Origin: Mycteria americana | Lineage: Eukaryota; Chordata; Aves; Ciconiiformes; Ciconiidae | DNA length: 64,000 nucleotides | Direction of reading: 5' to 3' | Assembly (NCBI RefSeq): GCF_035582795.1 | Contig: NC_134373.1 | Coordinates: 24,770,501-24,834,500 of the forward strand | Shown: in pieces, positions 39,801-49,000 of the stretch | How the letters are laid out: every line of letters begins with the position of its first letter | Position numbering within the stretch: position 1 is the stretch's first letter | The notes under the pieces: generated by a model | What the model was told of the DNA's origin: nothing | What the model saw: only the letters and a program-made list of their open reading frames with translations | Databases searched by the model: none | Made by a program: the position numbers and the translations under genes

Positions 39801-41838
39801 TGATACAGGAGTTTACTTTTTCAGAGATGTTCATATAGCTCCCCCATTTGCACTGCTCAGCACAGAGCCAGCTTTAAATCTCAAGACAGAGTAATCCGCA
39901 CCTTCTCTACACATCATTCCTTCATAACTTTCTTATGGCTTCCTCCAGGCCATAGTATATTTAAATTCAGCCTATTGTGACAAGGCATTACAATAGAGAA
40001 TAGATATGTTTTCACTCAGATTGCCTTATTTTATAAATCATTGAATTTCAATAAATAACTCCTCCAGTGGAGCGAGAGGAGTTCAGTGCAGATTACATTT
40101 AGTGGGGAGGCTGTTTTTTGCCTGGGTCTTACTTTGCCACCTACCACTTCACTTCAATGCACTCATCTTTCCTATCTCCCTTTGTTTTTCAGACTGTTAC
40201 ATAAACTCCCATGGGGAAGTGTCATGGATGGCAGAAGGGCTCTTTCAAATACACAACTATCAGTCCAAGTACCTGATGAAATTATTTGCAGTGACATTTT
40301 GCTGATGTGAAGTCATTGTAACTTCTGTTGCTTTACAGCAGATTAATATTGTGATCCATACTGATTTTAAAGTTAGAATGAATAAGCATTTACTATTCAC
40401 CATTCAATGAATGAGCATTTAGCCATTGAATAAATGGCATATTCAACTTCTTCGTCAAGGTCAAAAGTACCTAACCAAATTTTAAATTCATTTCCTTTGC
40501 TATACATTCATTCCATAAATTTAAGTGATCCAAAATAATTTTAAAAACCCAATATATACTAGTTGATTTTGTAAGTAGATTTCCTCTCATTTCCTGTTTA
40601 TGCAAAGCACTTTTGAGTCTATTAGCCATTAGCTGCTCATAGTCCCTTTTGCACAGGGTTTTGTGAGCCTAAAATGAATAGCACTTCTTTGTTCAACTGT
40701 TTGTCCTATAGGGGATCATGTGTCAACAGACTAATAATACTACATTAAATAATGAAAATTGTAGCACACATAATTAGGGGATTAGAGAATGCCTTATTCC
40801 CAACCATGACTATTCACTAAAAGTTATAACTGTACTACTTGCATGAGTAAACCAGTCACTAATGCAAGTAAGGGAATCACAGCTTGGCTGTGGATCACCA
40901 AAGCATTTGTACAGACTCTAATACTCTAGTTTACATTCAATGATCTCACATTAAAGTCAGTGAGACTCGTCAAGTTATTACAGTGTGTGTGATGAAGACA
41001 CATATAATAATGTAGCCATTTCTTTTACATGGTTGAAGCCAATAGAATGACCTGTAACAGTAAGAATTACATCTGGGAGACACATTTTCTGCTTTGGTTT
41101 ATTATCATTAATATGAAGTATATACCACATATCTTGTGTATCCCATATAGCGCCATAATGGGAGCCTTTAAGCTGAAATAAAGTATTATGTCAATAGTGC
41201 AACAAGCAAAACTTGACATATCGCGTCATGAATTGAACACGTGCCAGTGTGTGGTTTGGTGGTTGTTTATTTCTAAGGAGTCACACCTATTAATAAGTCA
41301 TTATTAAGTCCAGAGGCCCGCAATATCTGTTCTTTCAAAAAAAAAATTTAAAAGGAGGGTGGAGGGCCTGAAGGAAAGAATGGGGAGCTGCTAACATGAC
41401 AGCATTCTTGACAGAGATTTGCTTTGTTTTTTCTCTAGTGAATGAGCTGGAAAAAAATAAAAAGACACACCAATATCCTAGTTTTGCAATAAAATGATAT
41501 TATAGAAACAGATCTAATGCTTGCCATCAGCAGAACACAGAGCAAAGGAGATACAGACCTTTATATTACAAAAGAAAGTGAGGATGCAGTTGCTCTCAGC
41601 TCACCTTCTGTTCTAGAATAGACACTAGAGCCTAAAGACTAGAACAGAGACTACGTGTTTTGAATGCCTACCCAAGGCACTACAGCCTCCATGCACTGGA
41701 CATGGACCTCGTCCTCACGGGGTCTCAATATCATCACGTTTAGATCAGCATTAAGGATGTCTCTTTTCGATGTAATTGATTCAGATGTATGTAAAGATGG
41801 TTACATTTTTCTTTGTTGCCTTATTTCTGTTTTGACAG
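36869..41838 (+). other. GCG: GCG intron 1
   Basis: 5-kb AT-rich intron with no recognised exon or named repeat. In mammals the first GCG introns help gut and brain expression, so regulatory elements here are likely but were not located. Confidence 0.6.
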
Positions 41839-41939
41839 GCAATGAAAATGAAAAGTGTTTATTTTGTTGCTGGGCTCCTTTTAATGATAGTTCAAGGCAG
41901 CTGGCAAAATCCTCTTCAGGATACAGAGGAGAAATCAAG
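41839..41939 (+). CDS. GCG: GCG exon 2 (signal peptide)
   Basis: Three untranslated bases, then ATG at 41842. It encodes Met-Lys-Met-Lys, a hydrophobic core (Val-Ala-Gly-Leu-Leu-Leu-Met-Ile-Val) and Gly-Ser-Trp-Gln, where signal cleavage is expected. It then enters the N-terminal acidic peptide. The donor is GTAAAT, phase 2. Confidence 0.96.
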
Positions 41940-44900
41940 GTAAATTCTTTAGATCAAACTTCTAGAAACACTTGGCCTGAACTTTGTTTTCTTATAGTTT
42001 GCAGCAAAACGTACTATGACTTAAAGACAGTTTTTTGTATACTATTACACAGTACTTAATCTACCATTGGAATTGGCAAAAGTTTTTAATATGGCAACGG
42101 ATAGCACAGAAGTTTTCGGTATTACAAACAATAGTTGCCTTAGTTAGCCAAGAAGACCTTGTAATTGTGTAGTATCTGATCTGCTATGTTGATTCATTTT
42201 ACTAGCCTGCTAGTGATCAATATGCCACTGGATTTTACTTTGTGAGAGTATAAAATAGTATTTTTAAAAGAAAAGTCAATGTACCTGTAGAATGTACTAT
42301 AACCATTGCCAATTAACAAGTTCTAAACTTTTCGCAGATCATTCAAAGCTTCCCAGTCTGAACCATTAGGGGAATCTAGACAGCTGAATGAAGTGAAACG
42401 TCACTCACAAGGCACATTCACCAGTGATTACAGCAAGTACTTGGACACTAGACGAGCTCAGGACTTTGTGCAATGGTTAATGAGCACTAAAAGAAATGGG
42501 TAAGCATTTTGGTCTCATTGCTATAGATCTCCATATGGAGAAACAGCCAAAAATCTAGCTGAATTCAGTTTCTTGATTTCAGCTTCCCATCACAGACCAT
42601 GTATAATCCCCAAATAAGTAAAGTACTTAAGGAAAATTTACAGATAATGTTAATACGTTATTAGAAATGGGGAATATATGCAAAATCAGTCAAAAGGATT
42701 TGGATAAATCAAGCGTAGTATCAGTATATTATCTGATATGCCATCTAAAAAGACTATCTCAGCCTCTTTGGAACAGATTGTTTCAGTGAATGAATTAAGT
42801 TCAATAGAATAAGATATGTAAATATAATGTAAAGGTCTGGGCCATTGGGGCTTAATAAAACTTTCATCTCTATGGATACTCTAATCCTGAAATTTCATTT
42901 GTGAAAAGGGAGCTAAGGTTTAAGTTTTGTTGACCACTGGATACTTTACCAGTGTCACAAATACACTGTTAAGGCATGAGTTGGCAAGTTTTTTTGAAAA
43001 TATACTTTGATTAAACACAAGCTACCAAGCTGAGAGCAAGAATAATGTAAAAGCATGTAAGTCTATGCCCTGTGTTCTAGGGATCTGTTCACAGAATCCA
43101 AAAATCTATGATATTAATGCTTTTAAATCCCTGTGGAAGTCTTTAAAGCATAAAGTAACTATTTCTAGATATTGTATTAATTTAAATTCATAAGCCTGAA
43201 ATTATTTATAATATTCACCTATCAGTCATGGTTGTTTATCATAATATTTAAATTATAACCAATAAAATCTTATCAGCTTATGCATGCTCTGCAATGTACT
43301 GGTAATAATGATCTAATGATTATGGAATTCCACTACAGCCAACAAGGACAGGAGGACAAAGAAAATGACAAATTCCCGGACCAGCTCTCAAGGTATTCTA
43401 GTTGCCACAACTTGTTACTTGAAAACAGTTTGAGCTCATTTTCTGTTAAACAAGAAAGAAAACAACCAGTATTCTTTACAATGTTACTGCAATCCAAGAA
43501 ATACCTATCAAAAGAAATTATCTCGCACCTGCTTTTTACAAGGAAAGAGGAAATGTCTGTATGTTATTTATTCCTGTACCTGTGTTCTATAGCTATGTGC
43601 AATGGCTTCAAGGAATGCAACAGGATGAGAACAGATTTCAGGAAAGGACATTCCAAGTAATAAAGGAGAGTAGAGAATAAGATAAAAAGAAAAACTTGGT
43701 ATAGAAAAAGGCTGAAGAAAAAAAAACCCATTATGTTGAGGAAAAGAAAACCAGTGAGAAGACTCATGAAAGGAGAATGGCCAGGCACCAATTTGCAGAG
43801 AGCTGATAAAGCGCAATACAATGCTCAGCCCTAAGCACTCAGTCCTATGTTACATAAACCGCTCATTACAGGAAAGGAGAACACAAGACCTGCTGGAGGC
43901 CAGAATTTTGTTTCTTGACAATGTTTTTGGGAGAGGATTGGCGGGGTTGGAAATTTGAAACAAATAAAACAAAAACCCAGTTAGTGTTTTTGCAAAACAA
44001 ATTGAAATACCTATATTCATTCTTCCTTTTGTCAGAAATTCCAAAGAGGATAGCCCGGATCACAAAGATCCTTCCATTCAAAACAGTCAGTATCAGTAAC
44101 AAATCTGTAATAATGTTTCAGTTTCAATGAAACAGCATATCTCAAAAAATTAACGTTTCATTAAAAATGTTCCAAACAACTCTAGTTAGCATGCTTGATG
44201 AAAAGTGCAGATGGTACTAAATTAGGAGGAATGGTAAAATCCCAAGAAGATAAAAAATAGTAGAAAGAGCTAGAGGCCCTGAAAACTGGGTGGAAATTAC
44301 CAAATTCTGAAATAGAAATGCTAGGGAACTTATTCATGGAAAATATTCCATAATATGTCTACTTCTCAGTGCAGGTCTCCTTCCTAAGGGCCAGTGTGAC
44401 ATAATTTTGTGCTATATCAGAGAAAGAAGCACAATGAGATGTAGGGAGGGAGAAGGCAATTGTCTTTCTCTATTAAGCTGGAGGTGATCAGGCTTGAAAT
44501 TGTTCCAAGATTATGACTTGGTCAGAATTATGATTAAAAGGGTGTTCACAAAACAATTCAAAATGTAAATTCAAAAGGAATTAAGTCTGAACAGATTGGC
44601 TAAGAAATAATGAAGATGAAGGTAGGAGGAGTGGCTTAACTGAAATTTTTAGATTAACACAAGAAGTAACAGAAAGCATGTCTTGTAGAATACAATACAG
44701 TTTGTTGATCATAGCTAATTAATCTAGCAGACCATTCCAATGCAGGTATATTTGCTTTCAGCACCTGATTTGATTTGTTCAGAACTAGTTCAGGCATCTC
44801 TGCACAAAACTGTATTGCATAGCACAGAAAATGCCTTCAGAACTGAAAGACATCAAGAAAAAAAAATACCAAGAGTAATTTGAGAAGAAAAAAAAAACCC

Positions 44901-47900
44901 TCTCCCTAATAAGAAATGCTAGTCTGGTGGGTGGGAAATAGAAATCAATAAAGGTTAAAAAAAAATTAAGTCTTTATGCAGTCTGCTCCTAGAGTATTGC
45001 TCTTCTTTCAGCAATGCAATCTCCAAGCGTCATGCTGAATTTGAGAGACATGCTGAAGGCACCTACACCAGTGATATCACCTCTTATTTGGAAGGTCAAG
45101 CTGCCAAAGAGTTCATTGCTTGGTTAGTGAACGGACGAGGAAGAAGAGAGTAAGAATCCATCCATTCCTATTATTAAATTTTGCCTTGCTTTTGGGGTTA
45201 GAAATCAAGTCTGATGAAACCTTGATGTGTTTTTGATCATTCTTGCTGTACTTCATGTTTTTCTTTTGTAATAGAAGATATTCTGTGGGTGTTAGGCTAC
45301 CACTTTAAATTACTAAGTTCAAATACAGATTAAAACAAACCTGTTCAGTATGCTGTTACACTCTAAAAGGTCAAGCTATATTTAAGGTCAACATATCTAA
45401 AACTAAACCAGACCTTCCTCTAACTACCACCTTTCCCCCTTCACATAACATTGCTTACAGTCTCCTTAACTATCATTGAGATGATTCAAGTCAGTGTCAT
45501 CTTAAATTACTTTCTCTTTTTTTCCCCTTCACAGCCAGTCTTTTCCCCTGCAATATTTCCAAGATTAATTTTTTACCAATGTCATCAGCTGTACCCCATG
45601 TGCTGGTGATCATTCCCAGCAGCAACTTATGACTTCTTTTCCTCTTCCCATGCTCCACAAAGTCTCCCCAAGTTGCTGCTGCCAAAATAACTATCATTTC
45701 CTACAACTATGACTTATTTTCCTTTCCTAAGACACCTCTACTTCTTTTGCTATGGTTCATGGTTTCGTGGACGCAGTGCTCCAGAGTTTTGACCTACCTA
45801 TGTCTCTGATTTCTTTCAATTAATATCTTGTTCTCCACATACTCATTGCAGATTTCTCAAGCCTATTCACTTCATCTACTCACTCATGACTTTGCATCTT
45901 TTTTCATGATAGTCTTACACTTAGAACAGCCTTACCTTCAATCTCCTGCAGGCACCTTCTATCTCATCATATTTCCAACTCTGCATGGTTAGGAGCTACA
46001 CCGTGCACATACCACTCCCCACCTTTAAACTGTTCTATACTTATTTGTGCCTTTAGACTGTAAGCTCTTCGGGGCAGGGATTTCAGTTCATCCTCTGATT
46101 ATATATTCTACCAGCTGTAAAGTACTATGTAAGTCTCTCGCACTATATAAAAATAATAAATAACAATAAAATATAATCTGTAAGACAAGATTGTGTGTTG
46201 TAGTCAAGGAAGACTAAACAGGTAACAGTAAATTTTGTAAATAATGATGATTTCCTGAAAAAACAGAGTTAAATAAATGAGGTCAGCTATAGAGAGAAAG
46301 GAAAGGCTGTTGCCACTTCGTAGTGATGTTCAGATTTGCAGTTGTTTTTCTGTCATGTTTTATTTTCATGAGGAGAAATAGGGTATTTCAGTATCTGTAA
46401 GAGAGAGAGATTACAACCTAGCTGTGATGAACTGAGCTTAGAAACCTAGATGGACAATTAAATGTAGACTACCCATCTGCTTCCCAATACTTAGTATTAT
46501 TTGCAAACTTGTATATAGTCTTCCCTGAAATTATTGCATGAAAAGAACCAGTCTACCTGTCGTAGGTCCCAGAGAACAGTGTGCTTCAGTATCTACCCAC
46601 CTTAATGGAATTCATTAAAATCTTCCTATATTTGATGGGATGAAACAAGAGGGAAGTTTTCTAAACCAGGCCCTTGGCATAATGGTATTCCAATGGTCAA
46701 AAAAGGATAGAGCAAGAATCAGGATCTGATTCCAAATATAAAATGCTATTGTACAGCAAACAAGCGCATAGATTTTATACAGGTGTTGTAACCGAGTTAT
46801 TTTAACCCCCCCAAAATAGTTGCTGCTCTTAATATCTAAATACTTATGCAATCTAATTGTAAGTACATAACTAGGACTTAAGTCCAATTAAAATAGAAAT
46901 AAATGTATGAAAATTTGACTATAACATTTTAGTAGTGATATTTCTTAAATAACAATTCTTAGTAAATCTACTGTGAGTTTTATTGATGTCTAATCTACTT
47001 GGCACAGACATTGCAGACTGAGATACGTTTTTGCATGTATGACTTTTCCAAAAAATGCTAGAGTGGAATTTAGACTCACCTGAAGGAACAGTACTCATCT
47101 GGTAAAGGGAGACTTCCATGCTTTATTCTGTTGTTAAAATAATGCCTTTTCTGATATACATCATGCTGTACGGAGCCATAACATCAGGCTCAACCCTTAT
47201 CTCCTTAAAATCACAGGAGATGTGCAGTGTATTAGAATGCTGTAATGAGGTCCTTTTAAACAGTTTGTTTATTTCGATCTGCAAATTGTTTGATAATTTA
47301 TTCCCTTTGAAGTTTCCCAGAAAAAGCTCTTGTGGCCGAAGAAATGGGCCGAAGACATGCAGATGGCACTTTCACGAGTGATATCAACAAAGTCCTTGAT
47401 GATATGGCTGCGAAAGAGTTCCTAAAATGGCTGATTAACACAAAAGTTACCCAAAGGTGCCTGAATTTTGATTGTGTTATTCTTAATATACTGGGGGTTT
47501 AAATGAATTTGTCATACATAGCGAAAATACTGCTAATTTTTCTCTTAACTATTGACATATCTGTAACTGTGTTACAAACTTTGTTACAGACAGTGCTACA
47601 AGGATAAGACACTAAACAGAACTCATGAACTCATTCCAAATATAACCTGTATTTTGTATCAGTGGTGAACCTATTTAATAGTTTCCCACCTAACTTGAGG
47701 GGAATTTTAACACTGAATGTTACCAGAAGTGAGGTCATATTAAATTATCGAAAAATAAAACTCTCCTTTGTATGGGCATTATAAAATCAGAACTACTTAT
47801 TGGTAAAATCACACCAAATTGATTATCCTTTAAAGACCGTGATATAAAACACTGCCTCAAATTGTGGGTTGTCATTAGGGAATAGGGTACTGTAATCTGA

Positions 47901-48521
47901 GTTCCTGATAGCTAACTGTTTAAGAACCCTGCTTTAGTTTGACTGTGTATAGGCAAATGCTGTTGGAAAAGCAACATTTTCTATCCAAGCTCTGTGAACA
48001 GGTTAATATTTAAGAATTACTTGTTAACATTAACAAAGTATTTCAAAAATAATAAAATGCTAACCCAAGGCACATGTGAGTGGCCAGATTTTTTTAAATG
48101 TTGGATGTCCACTCTGTAAAAATTAATTACTTTTAGTCTTTTGACTACTGAAGCACTAGTTGATCTTGACTAGTTGATCTTGAAAATCTGAAACAACCAA
48201 TATTGTCTCAAAAAATTTAGAAGCTATAGTGAAAATACAGTTTTTATTAACATTTTAATATTTTTGTGTTTATTTGTAGTTCAGCATTGAAACAAACAAT
48301 TTGGGAAAATTATTAGAAACTATTAAAAGCCTTTTCCTTTAGCAACAATTGTTTTCAATCTGTTATTAGAGAGAGGCATTGAAGGGTCTGTGGAACTAAC
48401 ATCTGCTAACTCTTAAACAGAAAAAATATGTTCCCCACATATTTCATAAATCTTGGGAGATTTATATGTCCTAATTGCTGCTGCTTTTTTTTCCAGGGAC
48501 CTTTTGGGAGAATACCAGTAA
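41842..48521 (+). CDS. GCG: Preproglucagon (glucagon, GLP-1, GLP-2)
   Basis: Secreted hormone precursor of islet alpha cells, intestinal L cells and brainstem neurons. Join: 41842-41939, 42338-42499, 43339-43392, 45012-45149, 47313-47456, 48497-48521, giving 206 residues and a TAA. In order it has a signal peptide of about 22 residues, an N-terminal acidic peptide, Lys-Arg, glucagon (42402-42488), Lys-Arg, a long spacer that includes a 17-codon extra segment, Lys-Arg, GLP-1, Arg-Arg, a second spacer, Arg-Arg and GLP-2. The dibasic sites are those used by prohormone convertases 1/3 and 2. The layout matches the long chicken transcript. Reading through the donor at 45150 gives a 151-residue form ending Arg-Arg-Glu without GLP-2, matching the known short bird form. 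The first ATG of two in-frame ones (41842, 41848) was chosen, as in chicken. Confidence 0.98.
41940..42337 (+). other. GCG: GCG intron 2
   Basis: 398-base intron. Nothing else recognised. Confidence 0.6.
42338..42499 (+). CDS. GCG: GCG exon 3 (glucagon)
   Basis: 162 bases. It ends the N-terminal peptide with Lys-Arg, then encodes all 29 residues of glucagon and a Lys-Arg. The donor is GTAAGC, phase 2. Confidence 0.98.
42402..42488 (+). other. GCG: Mature glucagon peptide
   Basis: 29 residues beginning His-Ser-Gln-Gly-Thr-Phe-Thr and ending Trp-Leu-Met-Ser-Thr. Position 16 is Thr (ACT) and position 28 is Ser. Chicken has Ser16 and mammals have Asn28. Flanked by Lys-Arg on both sides. Confidence 0.98.
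42500..43338 (+). other. GCG: GCG intron 3
   Basis: 839-base AT-rich intron between the glucagon exon and the spacer exon. Nothing else recognised. Confidence 0.6.
43339..43392 (+). CDS. GCG: GCG exon 4 (spacer exon absent in mammals)
   Basis: 54 bases, phase 2 on both sides, encoding [17 protein letters not shown]. It lengthens the peptide between glucagon and GLP-1. The same segment occurs in chicken proglucagon and is missing from human (from memory). Being a multiple of three, it can be skipped without a frame change. Confidence 0.95.
43393..45011 (+). other. GCG: GCG intron 4
   Basis: 1.6-kb intron with a purine-rich stretch around 43640-43760 and A runs near 44860-44895. No exon recognised. 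Confidence 0.6.
45012..45149 (+). CDS. GCG: GCG exon 5 (GLP-1)
   Basis: 138 bases. It encodes Lys-Arg, His-Ala-Glu-Phe-Glu-Arg, then GLP-1(7-37) and Arg-Arg. The donor GTAAGA at 45150 doubles as coding sequence: unspliced, the codons read GAG TAA. Confidence 0.98.
45049..45141 (+). other. GCG: Mature GLP-1(7-37) peptide
   Basis: 31 residues beginning His-Ala-Glu-Gly-Thr-Tyr and ending Leu-Val-Asn-Gly-Arg-Gly, then Arg-Arg. The His-Ala N-terminus is the DPP4 cleavage site. The C-terminal Gly allows amidation. Confidence 0.97.
45150..46210 (+). other. GCG: Putative GLP-2-less GCG transcript end (stop, 3' UTR, poly(A) signals)
   Basis: If the GLP-1 exon donor is not used, translation stops at TAA 45151-45153. 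Two AATAAA signals at 46155-46160 and 46165-46170, followed by GU-rich TTGTGTGTTGTAG at 46191-46203, form a good polyadenylation site about 1 kb on. Short bird proglucagon mRNAs lacking GLP-2 are known from chicken pancreas. Linking them to this poly(A) site is my inference. Confidence 0.55.
45500..46178 (+). mobile_element. Ancient L2/MIR-type retroelement, 3' end
   Basis: TAGACTGTAAGCTCTTCGGG followed by GCAGGGA at about 46053-46080 is the hallmark of the L2/MIR 3' end. The end, with repeated AATAAA units, fits as well. The preceding C/T-rich part (for example CAATCTCCTGCAGGCACCTTCTATCTC in shortened form) fits an L2-like body. The 5' boundary is uncertain. Confidence 0.7.
46211..47312 (+). 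other. GCG: GCG intron 5, part after the L2/MIR tail
   Basis: AT-rich, no recognised repeat or exon before the GLP-2 acceptor. Confidence 0.55.
47313..47456 (+). CDS. GCG: GCG exon 6 (GLP-2)
   Basis: 144 bases. The acceptor AG at 47311-47312 gives Asp-Phe-Pro-Glu-Lys-Ala after the GLP-1 Arg-Arg and keeps the frame into GLP-2. A second AG at 47319-47320 would not. The donor is GTGCCT, phase 2. Confidence 0.96.
47356..47454 (+). other. GCG: Mature GLP-2 peptide
   Basis: 33 residues beginning His-Ala-Asp-Gly-Thr-Phe-Thr-Ser and ending Asn-Thr-Lys-Val-Thr-Gln, preceded by Gly-Arg-Arg. In mammals it is an intestinal growth peptide. Position 13 is Val where I recall chicken having Ile. Confidence 0.95.
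47457..48496 (+). other. GCG: GCG intron 6
   Basis: 1.0-kb AT-rich intron. No structure recognised beyond the splice signals. Confidence 0.6.
48497..48521 (+). CDS. GCG: GCG last coding segment and stop
   Basis: Completes an Arg codon, then encodes Asp-Leu-Leu-Gly-Glu-Tyr-Gln and TAA at 48519-48521. The same C-terminal tail occurs in chicken (from memory). The acceptor TTTTTTTTCCAG is strong. Confidence 0.95.
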
Positions 48522-49000
48522 AAATGCAGAATAAAAATGGGATAAATGAAGATCTTCATTGCATCAACTGCCAGTTATTAAGAGATTCTGAAATCTGTAT
48601 TCTGTCATTTACATTGGATGTAACAAAGCTATGACACCTTGCATGCCAGGAAATAATTGTACTATAGTTTAGTGTTGCCAAAGGTTTATATATGGAAAAC
48701 ATATTGTCTAAGGGACAGTTATCTTAACAGCTTTAAGACTATGAAAGTTCCATATCTTCATATTTTCCATTTATTAGGACTGAAGTAACTCCATTTATAT
48801 TTAATGATAAAATTATTTTTCTAAAAAGTTGAATTCTACACACAAAGGATTCAATCACCAATTATATGTGTTATTTGTAAGGGGCTGGCAGTTACAAATG
48901 CCTGAGAAGTGAATATCCCTCTTAAAACCTTTGTTATAAAAAGGCTAAGCTTTAAGGATATTAAATGATAGCCTTAAATAAATTTTTTCAAGCTTCTTTT
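48522..49000 (+). other. GCG: GCG long-form 3' UTR
   Basis: AATAAA at 48977-48982 is the first canonical poly(A) signal after the stop. A T-rich run follows. Cleavage is inferred near 49000. Confidence 0.65.

Noticed and set aside
41664-42059. 131-codon open frame overlapping GCG exon 2
   Set aside because: It runs in the wrong frame through the signal-peptide exon and across the donor. No similarity recognised.
43280-43660. 126-codon open frame around the GCG spacer exon
   Set aside because: Only the 54 bases between good splice sites match proglucagon. The rest is intron read-through.
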